A stretch of 64,000 nt of DNA, from the NCBI GenBank assembly GCA_937874695.1, contig CALNAJ010000013.1, positions 1-64,000 of the forward strand. Direction: 5' to 3'. Under the pieces are notes generated by a model, which had not been told where the DNA came from, did not search any database, and was given only the letters and a program-made list of their open reading frames with translations. Position numbers and translations under genes: made by a program. Positions within the stretch are counted from its first letter, which is position 1, and every line of letters starts with the position of its first letter. Below, piece after piece: positions 9,494-18,485 of this stretch. This DNA is from an uncultured Lactobacillus sp. Lineage in GTDB: Bacteria; Bacillota; Bacilli; Lactobacillales; Lactobacillaceae.

Positions 9494-10612
9494 ATGAGTA
9501 CAAGTAATATGCAATCCATCCAACGTTCCAACTACTCGGATATTTATCACTTGCTGTATGACAACGAAAAACTTTCCAAACAAGATGTCGCGGATCAACT
9601 GAGTCTCAGCTTGCCCACGGTCAGCTCCAACCTCCAAAAATTAACTGAACGCCACCTGATTATTAAGAGTGGCCAATTAAAATCACTGATTGGCCGTCGG
9701 GCGACTGCTTACGCCATCGATCCCAATGTCAGTCTGAGTGTTGGCGTCGAAATTTTTCGCAACTATGCGACAATTGCCGTCTTGAATCTTCGCAATGAAG
9801 TCCTCGACCTCCACACAATCAATCTCCCCTTCGCCAATGACGATCAGTATGCTCAGGCCCTGAGTCAACAACTCCTGGTTTTTCTGCAAGCTAAGGGCTT
9901 CAGCCTGACTCAAATCAGTGGCGTGGGCATTGGTATTCAAGGCTTAATCTCTAACGATGGGACTACCATTCTTTATGGCAAAATCCTCGATTGTACCGGG
10001 ATGAAAGCTGATAATTTTGGCCAGTATCTTCCTTTCCCTGTCACCTTCTACCATGACGCGGACTGCGTTGCCGTGGCTGAATATGCCAGCCAACCGACTG
10101 ACGGGATTTTTCTGTCAATCAGTGAACATATTGGGACAGCCATCATCATCAACGGAAAGGTCTTCAAGAGCCCGAGCGGTCGGAGCGGAACGATGGAACA
10201 CATCACATTGAATTCCACTGATGGGCCTATCTGCTACTGCGGTCGTCGTGGCTGTATTGAAACCTACTGTTCTGTCAGTTCCCTGCTCCAAGCAAACGAG
10301 GATCTCGGCACCTTCTTCGCAGATCTCCATCACCACGACGCGCAGATTGAACAGCGTTTCGAAACCTACCTCGATTACCTGTCAGAAGCCATCTACAATC
10401 TCCACATGTTTGTCGATCTTCCCATCGTGATTGCTGGTGAGTTAACGAAATACCTCAGTGAAGCCAACATCACCGCTTTAAAACAACGATTAGGCAAGTT
10501 GTCCGTCTTCCCTGAAACACCGGGATACTTACAACGAGGCACCGTCGTCGACCACGCTGTTGCCATTGGTGCGGCAATTCCGGCAATTCAAGAACTCTTA
10601 CAAAACATCTAA
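9494..10612 (+). CDS. ROK family transcriptional regulator (XylR/NagC type)
   Basis: 372 aa. An N-terminal winged helix-turn-helix (about 14-65; SKQDVADQLSLSLPTVSSNL) is fused to a ROK sugar-kinase-like domain. The zinc motif CYCGRRGCIE is near residue 247 and GVGIGIQGLI near 140. Members repress sugar operons and release DNA on binding sugar. Divergent from the transporter-SDR-kinase genes, so their likely regulator. AAAGGAG precedes the ATG. Confidence 0.9.
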   Translation: MSTSNMQSIQRSNYSDIYHLLYDNEKLSKQDVADQLSLSLPTVSSNLQKLTERHLIIKSGQLKSLIGRRATAYAIDPNVSLSVGVEIFRNYATIAVLNLRNEVLDLHTINLPFANDDQYAQALSQQLLVFLQAKGFSLTQISGVGIGIQGLISNDGTTILYGKILDCTGMKADNFGQYLPFPVTFYHDADCVAVAEYASQPTDGIFLSISEHIGTAIIINGKVFKSPSGRSGTMEHITLNSTDGPICYCGRRGCIETYCSVSSLLQANEDLGTFFADLHHHDAQIEQRFETYLDYLSEAIYNLHMFVDLPIVIAGELTKYLSEANITALKQRLGKLSVFPETPGYLQRGTVVDHAVAIGAAIPAIQELLQNI

Positions 10613-10623
10613 ATAAAACACAA

Positions 10624-10670
10624 AAACACCGCGGAATCGTGCTAGTTCAAGCACGGTTCCGCGGTGTTTA
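10624..10670. terminator. Bidirectional terminator
   Basis: AACACCGCGGAA / TTCCGCGGTGTT with an inner CGTGC/GCACG pair, between the convergent ROK and ABC permease genes. Confidence 0.8.
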
Positions 10671-10696
10671 ATTGATTTCAGATTTAAATGATCCAC

Positions 10697-11470
10697 TTAG
10701 TTCGCAACCGTCTCCACCCAACGCTTCATTAAGAAGATGCTGATCAGAGATTCCAAAGCAGCCACGACCAACATACCAATCAAAGGAATCACCATGTTCG
10801 TCAGCCCTTGGACGTTAAGCGTCGTCATAACCTGATTGAGTTGTGAAAATAGGAAGACGCCCACACGCATCACCAACAGGATGACCACAATATACAGGAT
10901 AGCATCCACGACCCGCTTACCCGCAGCTGGCAGGAAGTTATTCGTCGCACTGACCGTCAGATGGATCAGCGTGACCGTTGTCAGTGCCAAGATGAAGACC
11001 GTCAGCATGAGTAGTATCACAGTCAACGCAATTTGCGCGACATCACCACCATTGAAATCTACGTGGTGACTCATGGTCATGCCGCCTAATTCACTGCTGA
11101 TCTTGTGCCAGGCAACGGCGAAGCCCACCAGGTGTAAGCCGACTTGTAACAGAATTAAGTACAGGAACATCACTAATGAGGAGGCCAAGTTTGCGACGTA
11201 AAAAGTGACGTTCTTGGCTGGAATCAATCGGTACGTGTCCCGTGTGAAAGCCAGTTCGGCCTGCCGGGCAATCAAAACAAACCCAACGACGTAGACCAAC
11301 CCTGACCAGCCACTCACAGCTCCCAGAAAGTTCATCTGTGACATGTGCCCCGAGACCAGCGTCCAGATGAGACTGACCGCAATCGCTGCCAGTTCAATCA
11401 ACATTAACTGGTTAACCGCTGAGAACTTACTGCGATTAAACACCCTAAATAGTTTGCCAAAATTAGTCAT
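10697..11470 (-). CDS. ABC transporter membrane subunit
   Basis: 257 aa with six likely membrane helices. The open frame continues 53 codons further upstream but those overlap the ATPase gene; the ATG at 11470, overlapping the ATPase stop by 8 bp, fits an operon. No extracytoplasmic binding protein is present, so with the adjacent ATPase and YtrA-type regulator this looks like an exporter or a bacitracin/cell-envelope-stress type transporter. Substrate unknown. Confidence 0.8.
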   Translation of the reverse strand: MTNFGKLFRVFNRSKFSAVNQLMLIELAAIAVSLIWTLVSGHMSQMNFLGAVSGWSGLVYVVGFVLIARQAELAFTRDTYRLIPAKNVTFYVANLASSLVMFLYLILLQVGLHLVGFAVAWHKISSELGGMTMSHHVDFNGGDVAQIALTVILLMLTVFILALTTVTLIHLTVSATNNFLPAAGKRVVDAILYIVVILLVMRVGVFLFSQLNQVMTTLNVQGLTNMVIPLIGMLVVAALESLISIFLMKRWVETVAN

Positions 11471-12173
11471 TGTCGTTGCCCCTCTCGTACAGGCTCTCAT
11501 AGTATGCTTCAATCCCGATATGGAATTCCTCACGCACCTCATCAGCCTGCCGGTGTGCGTAGATGGTCTGATCCTTGACGATAACGATCTCATCCAAAAT
11601 TGGTGCAATCTCAGAAACGTAGTGGTCACTGATCACCATCGTCGCGTTCTCCGGCTTCCACTGGATAATACTGTTGATGATCTTCTTACGACTCATACTG
11701 TCGATACCGCTGAAGGGTTCATCCAGCAGATACAAATTGGTCCGCCGTGCTAACGTCAGGGCAATGACCAACTTTTCCTTCATCCCCTTGGACAGTGCCG
11801 CCAGTTTTAAACTGGTGTCAATTTGCAAAAATGTTGCCAGCTCCGTGAACCGCTCCGCTTCGAAGTCCCCATAGACTGTCTCATAGAAATCAACGATCCG
11901 GGTCAGCTTCGTGTTGCCGGCAAACCCGCGGAGTTGTTCGGAGAAGCTCACGTGGCGTTTCCGGTCTGCTTCGGCGGCATCGCCATTCACCGTGATATCA
12001 CCAGCACCCTTAGCACTCCCCGTAATCAGGCGCATCAGCGTGGTCTTCCCGGCACCATTTTCACCGAGTAGCCCCACGATTTTTCCAGGGGCCAGCGTTA
12101 AGTTGGCATCGTGTAGGATCGTCTTCATTCCTCGTTTATATGTCACATTTTGGATGCTTAAGCTGTCAGTCAT
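11463..12173 (-). CDS. ABC transporter ATP-binding protein
   Basis: 236 aa. Walker A GENGAGKTT near residue 36, signature region LSKGMKEKL near 126 (degenerate LSGGQ), Walker B YLLDEPFSGID near 145 and a switch His in VISDHYV near 177. The LSKGMKEKL form is typical of YtrB/BcrA-like ATPases. Overlaps the GntR gene by 4 bp and the permease by 8 bp. Confidence 0.92.
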   Translation of the reverse strand: MTDSLSIQNVTYKRGMKTILHDANLTLAPGKIVGLLGENGAGKTTLMRLITGSAKGAGDITVNGDAAEADRKRHVSFSEQLRGFAGNTKLTRIVDFYETVYGDFEAERFTELATFLQIDTSLKLAALSKGMKEKLVIALTLARRTNLYLLDEPFSGIDSMSRKKIINSIIQWKPENATMVISDHYVSEIAPILDEIVIVKDQTIYAHRQADEVREEFHIGIEAYYESLYERGNDND

Positions 12174-12541
12174 TTGGCCTGCCCCTTTCGTTCAATATAG
12201 TGCTGAACGCTTGTTAAAATTTCTTCATCGCTGAGATTCAAGGCGTGCAGCTGCTGGTAGACATGCGCCAGTTGCGTCGTCACCAGTTGTGTTTTTAAGT
12301 CTGTGATTTTTGTCGTTTCCATAGTGACAAAATTCCCCCTACCGCGTTTGGATTCAATGATTCCGGCCGCAATCATCTCACTTAATGCCCGCTGAACCGT
12401 GTTTACATTGGCCGTGACGTCTACCGCCAATTGCCGTACTGACGGCAATTTTTCCCCTGGCTGTAGCGTGCCCGTGATGATTTCGTGGTAAATATGATTC
12501 TTGATTTGATAATAAATTGGGATCTTATCATCGAAATGCAT
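12170..12541 (-). CDS. GntR family regulator, YtrA subfamily
   Basis: 123 aa: a GntR winged helix (about residues 10-75; PIYYQIKNHIYHEIITGTL, LPSVRQLAVDVTANVNTVQR) followed by only a short two-helix tail, as in YtrA. These control linked ABC genes. First gene of the three-gene operon; a 7+7 palindrome lies just upstream at 12559-12586. Confidence 0.9.
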   Translation of the reverse strand: MHFDDKIPIYYQIKNHIYHEIITGTLQPGEKLPSVRQLAVDVTANVNTVQRALSEMIAAGIIESKRGRGNFVTMETTKITDLKTQLVTTQLAHVYQQLHALNLSDEEILTSVQHYIERKGQAK

Positions 12542-12558
12542 GTACGCCGCCTCCCTAG

Positions 12559-12586
12559 TGTTATATTTTACTATTACACTATAACA
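12559..12586. promoter_or_regulatory. Candidate YtrA-type operator
   Basis: TGTTATA-14 bp-TATAACA perfect inverted repeat upstream of the GntR gene, AT-rich and probably overlapping its promoter. Fits autoregulation as described for YtrA relatives. Confidence 0.5.
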
Positions 12587-12693
12587 TCAATTTCACTGGC
12601 TGGCAACCCTCACACTCAAATCTAGCTACGCGTTGACATCTCCCGGGCAATCGCCCACACTGAGACTAAGTAATTTTTAAGGAGATTTGCTCA

Positions 12694-13410
12694 ATGACCT
12701 GGCTACTCATAATTTTATTCGGCTTTCTCGCCGGCATGGTTCAAGGCCTGACGGGCTTTGGCGCAGCCATCATGATGATGATTTTTCTGCCCAGCATTCT
12801 ACCGATTGCGGAAAGTGCCGGTGTGGCCTCGCTGATCATGGTGGCCAGCGTCCTAACGTTGGTACTGCGCTACCGTCACGACATTCACCTCAAGCGGATC
12901 ATCATCCCTTTCCTGGTCTACGCCAGCGTGGCGGCCTGGTCGGTTCACCTCGTCCGGGTACTCGACGTCCATCTGCTGCGTATGCTCCTCGGTGGTCTGC
13001 TGATTGCGCTGTCCCTCTACTTTACATTTAATAAAAAAGCCGGGACCAAGCCCTATCCGTGGCTGATTGCCGGTATCTTCATGATTATCTCGGGCTTCTT
13101 CAACGGTCTCTTCGGCATCGGCGGGCCGCTGATGGCCCTGTACTTTCTCTCACTCGCCAACACCACCGGCGAATACATCGCGAATATCCAAACATTTTTC
13201 CTGATTGACACCGTCTACATCACCACATTACGGGTGTTCAACGGGATTCTAACGACCAGCCTGATTCCCTATATTCTGGTCGGGATGGTCGGCGCCATCA
13301 TTGGAACGGTGATTGCCGCACGCCTGCTGAACCACCTGAATATCGGCACCGTGAAGCGGTATATCTACGTCTTTATTGGGGCGAGCGGACTTTATTACTT
13401 GCTGTTTTAG
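12694..13410 (+). CDS. TauE/SafE family membrane permease
   Basis: 238 aa with about eight helices in two related halves. Each half begins with the family's Gly-rich turn: GFLAGMVQGLTGFGAAIM near 10 and GFFNGLFGIGGPLMA near 134. The family exports sulfite, sulfoacetate or related anions, or imports them. Monocistronic with an AAGGAG site; function beyond the family is unknown. Confidence 0.88.
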   Translation: MTWLLIILFGFLAGMVQGLTGFGAAIMMMIFLPSILPIAESAGVASLIMVASVLTLVLRYRHDIHLKRIIIPFLVYASVAAWSVHLVRVLDVHLLRMLLGGLLIALSLYFTFNKKAGTKPYPWLIAGIFMIISGFFNGLFGIGGPLMALYFLSLANTTGEYIANIQTFFLIDTVYITTLRVFNGILTTSLIPYILVGMVGAIIGTVIAARLLNHLNIGTVKRYIYVFIGASGLYYLLF

Positions 13411-13455
13411 GGAGAAAGCCAACCGAATATGAGATTTTCTAAAACTAAAAACAAA

Positions 13456-13491
13456 CGGTCACCCCAGCAAATTGAGGTGACCGCTTTTCTT
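13456..13491. terminator. Terminator between convergent genes
   Basis: CGGTCACC / GGTGACCG with a short AT loop, then CTTTTCTTT on the plus strand. Serves the permease; A-rich sequence upstream allows minus-strand use. Confidence 0.7.
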
Positions 13492-13504
13492 TAATGCAAT
13501 CTAT

Positions 13505-14176
13505 TTAGCTCAGCCAACTATCCATCTCAAACTTCTTCATTTGAATGATCTCGCCAGCCGTTTCCGTCAATGTCTGCGTCGTTGCCGCCCGTTCATCATT
13601 AGTCGTTTGCCGGTCAAATTCTGCGGTCAACTTGGCTAGTCGTGCCTCATCGCTAAAGAGATATGGCAACGCCTTTTGCTGGCGCAGTAACCACCACAGA
13701 TTCACATCCGCCGCTGTCAGTTGCTGATGGTCTATAGCCTCAGCCAAGTCGCCAGCGACGTGGGCGCGGCTGACATCTGTGGGTTCATAGATGACGTGCG
13801 GCTTCAGATTATTTTGGAAGATGACCCGCTCCACCTGACCATCCCGCTCTAACTCAGCGCCGATGCCGTCATAGATTTCGTTGACAATATTCCAGCTCGT
13901 GACGAGTTTTAACGCTGACTTGAGCTGATCATCCTGCTGCAAGTCATTTTGTAACCGAATCTTGAGCTCGTCTAAATACTGCGGGAGTACCGCCAACTTC
14001 GCCTGGTCAGCAATCTTCATTTCTCCCGCCGTTACGGTCAGAACGCCCTGATCACGTAGATCCAGTAACGTGGCCAGCACCAGATAGGCTTGGGTGGTAA
14101 AGCGTGTTCGTAACATGGGTTTCTTGCCAATTCTTTCAGTTAATAAGAGATAATTCTTTGCGGTCGTTAGTGACAT
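13505..14176 (-). CDS. Conserved-looking protein, weakly GPP34-like
   Basis: 223 aa, soluble, mostly helical. The N-terminus (TTAKNYLLLTERIG, then QAYLVLATLLDLRDQGVLTV) recalls the GPP34/GOLPH3 fold, where a first helix is followed by a small-domain winged element, but this is a weak impression. I do not recognise a catalytic motif. The ATG at 14176 is preferred because AAGGAGG lies 8 bp before it; a longer frame begins upstream. Transcribed divergently from beta-glucuronidase 1. Confidence 0.65.
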   Translation of the reverse strand: MSLTTAKNYLLLTERIGKKPMLRTRFTTQAYLVLATLLDLRDQGVLTVTAGEMKIADQAKLAVLPQYLDELKIRLQNDLQQDDQLKSALKLVTSWNIVNEIYDGIGAELERDGQVERVIFQNNLKPHVIYEPTDVSRAHVAGDLAEAIDHQQLTAADVNLWWLLRQQKALPYLFSDEARLAKLTAEFDRQTTNDERAATTQTLTETAGEIIQMKKFEMDSWLS

Positions 14177-14260
14177 TCGGGCATCCTCCTTGAAGATTTT
14201 CAATTATACTGCTTACATTTGATCAGTATAGCACATGAGACAGTTCGGATAAGCTCTCAG

Positions 14261-14289
14261 TTGTAAGCGCTGTCGGTGCGTGCTATTCT
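14261..14289 (+). promoter_or_regulatory. Promoter of beta-glucuronidase 1 with overlapping cre
   Basis: TTGTAA, 17 bp, TATTCT. The cre-like TGTAAGCGCTGTCG (14262-14275, 13/14 to consensus) covers the -35 box, so CcpA would block RNA polymerase in rich sugar. Confidence 0.6.
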
Positions 14290-14351
14290 AACCTTGCAGT
14301 ATCCCGCATCTTCACTAACCCAACATTGATAACCAAAGGAGATTATGATCT

Positions 14352-16163
14352 ATGCTCTATCCCGTCAGCAATACTGACCGCACCGTCCTCGACCTCGACG
14401 GCACCTGGAAATTCAAGGTCGAAGACGAGCAACACCCAGTCGATGTCACCCAACCACTCGTCACCAGCACGTTCATGGCCGTTCCCGCCTCATTCAACGA
14501 CCAAACGGTGGACCCCGCCATTCGCCAACACGATGGCTTCTTCTGGTACGAACGTGACTTTTCGATCATGCACGCCCTCCAAGACCAGCGACTCGTCCTA
14601 CGTTTTGGTTCCGTCACCCACGAAGCCTGGGTCTTTGTGAATGGCGTCGAAATCACCCATCACAAGGGTGGCTTCACACCATTTGAAGTCGTCTTAAACG
14701 ATCACCTCATCCCTGGTAAGAATCGCCTAACCGTCAAAGTCAGCAACCTTCTCGACCACACGACCCTGCCCGTCGGCAACTATCATGAAACGACCGATGC
14801 CGATGGCCGCGTGACCCGCCACGTTGATGAAAATTTCGACTTCTTTAACTATGCCGGCATCCACCGACCCGTCAAGATTTATACGACACCGCGCCACTTT
14901 ATCAGCGACATCACCATTGTGCCAACTGTGGACTTCGCCACTGGCACGGCAACGGTCACGGTCACACCCGTCGGTGAAGGTCTCGACCTCACGACAACCA
15001 TCTGCGACGCCACCGGTCAGGCCGTGGCGACCGTCGACCCAACGACTCACACGGCCACCATCCCGAACGCCCACCTCTGGCAACCCGGCAACGCCTACCT
15101 CTACATGGCACATGTAACGGGGACTAGCGCTGGCGAAGTCATCGACCAGTACGACGAACCCTTTGGTATTCGTACGGTTGCAGTCAAAGCTGGTCAATTT
15201 CTGATCAACAATCAGCCGTTCTACTTCAAAGGCTTCGGCAAGCATGAAGACACCTACGTCAACGGTAAGGGGCTCAATCAGGCCTACAACGTCCTCGACA
15301 TCAATCTCATGAAACAGATGGGCGCCAACTCCTTCCGCACCTCGCACTACCCTTACTCTGATGAAATGATGCGGCTGTGCGACCGCGAAGGTATCGTGGT
15401 CATCGACGAGACGCCGGCTGTCGGGCTGATGACTCGCTTTGATTTCAATATGGATGCCGTCGTCCAACCCGACTTCAACGATGGGACCTGGACCAAAATG
15501 AAGACAGAATCGGCCCACCGCCAAGTCATTCACGAAATGATTGATCGCGATAAGAATCACGCCTGTGTCGTCATGTGGTCAATTGCAAATGAGGCCGCCA
15601 ACTACTCCCTGGGGGCACACGAATACTTCGCGCCACTCTTCAAGTTGGCTCGCCAGTTAGACCCCCAGAAACGGCCATTAACCTACGTGGGCGAAATTCA
15701 GGCATCACCGGCCGCCGATAAATCATCCGACCTAGTCGACGTGCTGGCCCTCAACCGCTACTACGGCTGGTACCTCGACACTGGCGATCTGCAAGCCGCC
15801 GAGACGCACCTCCGCGCCGAACTACAGACCTGGCAAAAACTGTATCCCGACAAGCCGATCATGTTCACCGAATACGGTGCCGACACCATTGCCGGGGTCC
15901 ACAGCGCTTACGGCGAACCGTTCTCCGAGGAATATCAGACCGATTACTACCGCACCTACAGCAAGGTCTTCGATGAGATTCCGAACTTCGTGGGTGAGCA
16001 GCTTTGGAACTTTGCCGATTTCCAAACGAAATTCGGTATTCAGCGGGTGCAAGGTAATAAGAAGGGCATCTTCACCCGCGCCCGCGAACCGAAGCAGGCC
16101 GTCCAGTACCTCTCCGAACGCTGGCATAACATTCCTGATTTCGGGTATAAGACTAAAAAGTAA
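14352..16163 (+). CDS. uidA: Beta-glucuronidase, GH2 family (copy 1)
   Basis: 603 aa, the length of E. coli GUS. Sugar-binding, immunoglobulin-like and TIM-barrel domains in order. Acid/base Glu414 in SIANEAANY, nucleophile Glu507 in FTEYGAD, and Asn569/Lys571 in GNKKG forming the NxK motif that recognises the glucuronate carboxylate. Cytoplasmic (no signal peptide), so it hydrolyses imported glucuronides. Not next to a transporter; the second copy at 31687 sits nearer to one. Confidence 0.95.
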   Translation: MLYPVSNTDRTVLDLDGTWKFKVEDEQHPVDVTQPLVTSTFMAVPASFNDQTVDPAIRQHDGFFWYERDFSIMHALQDQRLVLRFGSVTHEAWVFVNGVEITHHKGGFTPFEVVLNDHLIPGKNRLTVKVSNLLDHTTLPVGNYHETTDADGRVTRHVDENFDFFNYAGIHRPVKIYTTPRHFISDITIVPTVDFATGTATVTVTPVGEGLDLTTTICDATGQAVATVDPTTHTATIPNAHLWQPGNAYLYMAHVTGTSAGEVIDQYDEPFGIRTVAVKAGQFLINNQPFYFKGFGKHEDTYVNGKGLNQAYNVLDINLMKQMGANSFRTSHYPYSDEMMRLCDREGIVVIDETPAVGLMTRFDFNMDAVVQPDFNDGTWTKMKTESAHRQVIHEMIDRDKNHACVVMWSIANEAANYSLGAHEYFAPLFKLARQLDPQKRPLTYVGEIQASPAADKSSDLVDVLALNRYYGWYLDTGDLQAAETHLRAELQTWQKLYPDKPIMFTEYGADTIAGVHSAYGEPFSEEYQTDYYRTYSKVFDEIPNFVGEQLWNFADFQTKFGIQRVQGNKKGIFTRAREPKQAVQYLSERWHNIPDFGYKTKK

Positions 16164-16181
16164 AGTTGCTAATTCCATCTA

Positions 16182-16231
16182 AATAGCCGCCATCCCCTCG
16201 CACTTCTGCGACACGGAGATGGCGGCTATTT
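16182..16231. terminator. Bidirectional terminator
   Basis: AATAGCCGCCATC pairs perfectly with GATGGCGGCTATT between the convergent uidA and YfcC-type genes. Confidence 0.75.
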
Positions 16232-16265
16232 GCTAACGCTTTACCTTTATTTCAGCTCAGTAGGC

Positions 16266-17819
16266 TCAACTGACCAGCACTTCTGCGACCAGAATGGCGC
16301 CACCGAAGATCAGGACGAAGAGCACGACTGGCCAAACGAACTTGAACCAGTGCGAATACTTCATGTCCAGCATCTGTAGTGTTGCCATGACCAGACCGGT
16401 TGGGGCCAAGAAGAGCATCGCGTACTGCCCGAATTGGTAGGCCGTCACCACGGCGAACCGTGGAATATCAACTGTATCGGCCAGCGGCGCAAAGATTGGC
16501 ATTGCCAGCACGGCCAACCCGGATGAGGATGGCACGATAAAGCCGAGGACGAAGAAGATCAGCATCAGGATCAGGATGAAGACCGAACCGCTCACGTGCG
16601 CCACCAGCGTTGAAGAGTACTGGAGAATCGTGTCAGAGATAAGTCCCTCGTTCATGACCAGGTTAATCCCCCGGGCAAGCCCAATGATCAGGGATACCCC
16701 GACTAGGCTCGCAGACCCATTGGTGAAGGCATCTACGACACCCTTTTCACCGATACCGTATTTTCCAGTCGCCGTCAGGAACATGATAATAATGGCAAAT
16801 GCCAGGAAGGATGACGCCATGGTTGGGAACCACCAGCCCTGAGACATCACGCCCCAGACCATGATGGGGAACGTCACCACGAACAGAATCAGAATTAATT
16901 TCTTCCGGAAGGTAAACTCGCTACCCTCTTCGCTATCACCGGAGGCCACCGACCACATCTTGTTAAACGACGTGCGGTCCTCGTAGGTGTAGGAGAAGGC
17001 CGGCGTGTTCTTAACCTTCTTACTGTACCAGTGCAGGTACCAAATGACGAAAATGGAAGCCACAATCAGCCCAACAATCCGCCAAACGATTCCTTCCGTA
17101 AAGTTGATACCGGCCGCGTTGGACGCGATCACAACGGAGAACGGATTAATCGTGGAGAACGACGTCCCAACCGAACTCGCCAGGAAGATGGCCCCCACAC
17201 AGACGATGGAATCATACCCCATCGCAATGAAGATCGGCACCAAAATTGGATAGAAGGCCACGGCCTCCTCTTCGATCCCACAGAGCGTTCCGCCCAAGAT
17301 CATCAGGACGGCCACCATGAAGATCAGCATAAACTCGTGGCCCTTCGTCTTCTTGGTCAACGCCAGCAGGCCGGCTTCAAATGCCCCGCTGGCTTTAACC
17401 ACACCGATGAGCCCCCCTAATACGAAGATGAAGACCATGATGTCCACGGCCTCAATGGTTCCACGCACCATACTACTGGTGATGGCCCCCAGTCCCGCCG
17501 GATGTTGTTTCAAACGTTGATAAGTATTGGGAATCGAGACGGCCTGGGTGATACCGCCTGAGGTAAATTCCTTGATCTGAATCTTAACACCCAGCTTATC
17601 CAGTTGTTCCTGAGTCGCCGCCACCTTTTCCGTCTTCCCCGAAGGCTTGGTGATGACTAATGACGAACTGGACGACTCGTAAGCAAGCTTGGAATAGGAC
17701 CCCGCGGGAATCATCCACGTCGCCATCACGGCAACGATCGTTAAGATGAATAAGATCACAAACGCGCCGGGCATTCGCAGCTTGAACTTCTTTTTAGGTT
17801 GTTGTGCTGGTGTATCCAT
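16266..17819 (-). CDS. YfcC/ArcD-type membrane carrier
   Basis: 517 aa with about twelve helices; KKFKLRMPGAFVILFILTIV and the long loop after helix 1 (about residues 45-110) are typical of the YfcC family. In lactobacilli such carriers are linked to arc genes and serve as arginine or citrulline/ornithine exchangers. Here it follows arcB-arcC, separated by about 670 bp of two structured repeats. Role as an amino-acid antiporter is inference from context. AAAGGGGTGG precedes the ATG. Confidence 0.8.
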   Translation of the reverse strand: MDTPAQQPKKKFKLRMPGAFVILFILTIVAVMATWMIPAGSYSKLAYESSSSSLVITKPSGKTEKVAATQEQLDKLGVKIQIKEFTSGGITQAVSIPNTYQRLKQHPAGLGAITSSMVRGTIEAVDIMVFIFVLGGLIGVVKASGAFEAGLLALTKKTKGHEFMLIFMVAVLMILGGTLCGIEEEAVAFYPILVPIFIAMGYDSIVCVGAIFLASSVGTSFSTINPFSVVIASNAAGINFTEGIVWRIVGLIVASIFVIWYLHWYSKKVKNTPAFSYTYEDRTSFNKMWSVASGDSEEGSEFTFRKKLILILFVVTFPIMVWGVMSQGWWFPTMASSFLAFAIIIMFLTATGKYGIGEKGVVDAFTNGSASLVGVSLIIGLARGINLVMNEGLISDTILQYSSTLVAHVSGSVFILILMLIFFVLGFIVPSSSGLAVLAMPIFAPLADTVDIPRFAVVTAYQFGQYAMLFLAPTGLVMATLQMLDMKYSHWFKFVWPVVLFVLIFGGAILVAEVLVS

Positions 17820-17890
17820 GTTGCCACCCCTTTGCTCTTAGTTGACTTCTGTCCTTGCTTTTAAACAATTCTGAAATTTGTGTCCGACTG

Positions 17891-18085
17891 TCGCCTACGG
17901 CTGCCAGGGATTCCGCCTGCCATGGGGACCGCTTACAGCCAAAGGACGGGCTTCCAGCTCGGTTTGAAACCTCGCGAGTTTCATGCGAGTTTCCAAACGC
18001 GTCCCACGCTGTAAGGCCAGGAAATTTCACTCTGGTCTAACAGCGTCGTCACGGCCGTCTGCATCCCTGGCCTCCTCCGGCTACT
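17891..18085 (+). repeat. Cloverleaf repeat copy A
   Basis: Closing stem GCCAGGGAT (17903-17911) with ATCCCTGGC (18063-18071). Arm with GTTTGAAACCTCGC / GCGAGTTTCCAAAC (17962-17998, 12 of 14 paired). Arm ACGCTGT-AA-GGCCAG / CTGGTC-TA-ACAGCGT (18006-18046). A smaller AGCC/GGGCT arm lies before. Copies B and C keep the pairing with different bases. Lies upstream of the YfcC-type gene. Confidence 0.8.
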
Positions 18086-18189
18086 ACTTCCGAGCAATTT
18101 AAGATTGATTTAATCTGCAGCCACACATACTACATATAACTCCCACAACATCACAGTACTAACCTGTACTCACCGTTTTGATTGGATCT

Positions 18190-18385
18190 AAGCCAACGTA
18201 AGCCGTGAGGGCGGCGTAAATTGGCTCAGCGTGGGAATCACCTAAGTGGTACGCCACTTAGGTAATTGGTGGGTTTGAAACTCGCTTCTCAGAGGTTCAA
18301 ACCCAAGCCTAAAGACCGCTCTGTGGCTTTAGGCGTCCGCCCAAGCGTTCCAGCCAATTTACGCTGCCCGGTAAGGCGATTCAGT
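18190..18385 (-). repeat. Cloverleaf repeat copy D
   Basis: An 18-bp closing stem, 18209-18226 with 18352-18369 (one G-T pair), encloses three hairpins: CACCTAAGTGG/CCACTTAGGT, GGGTTTGAA/TTCAAACCC and GCCTAAAG/CTTTAGGC. Read on the minus strand its core aligns with copies A-C (GCCTAAAGCCA, then GGGTTTGAA, then GCGAGTTTC). Lies 3' of arcC in the sense orientation, about 100 bp from copy A in inverted orientation. Confidence 0.8.
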
Positions 18386-18485
18386 GCTTTGTTCCAATCC
18401 AAAACGCGGTCCCAAGAACGGGTGCTACGCCAACATCCCTTGGACCGCGCTCTATGTGTCTGCCGAAATATAGTGATTGTTGCGA

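Noticed and set aside
10697..11629. Longer start for the ABC permease
   Set aside because: The extra 53 codons overlap the ATPase gene almost entirely and give a basic, non-membrane peptide; the ATG at 11470 fits the operon.
14727..15560. Long open frame antisense to beta-glucuronidase 1
   Set aside because: No ribosome site, and its composition follows from the GC-biased third codon positions of the sense gene, whose catalytic motifs are intact.
17820..18485. Insertion sequence or transposase remnant between arcC and the carrier gene
   Set aside because: No transposase-like frame or terminal inverted repeats with target duplication; the region is explained by two cloverleaf repeats.
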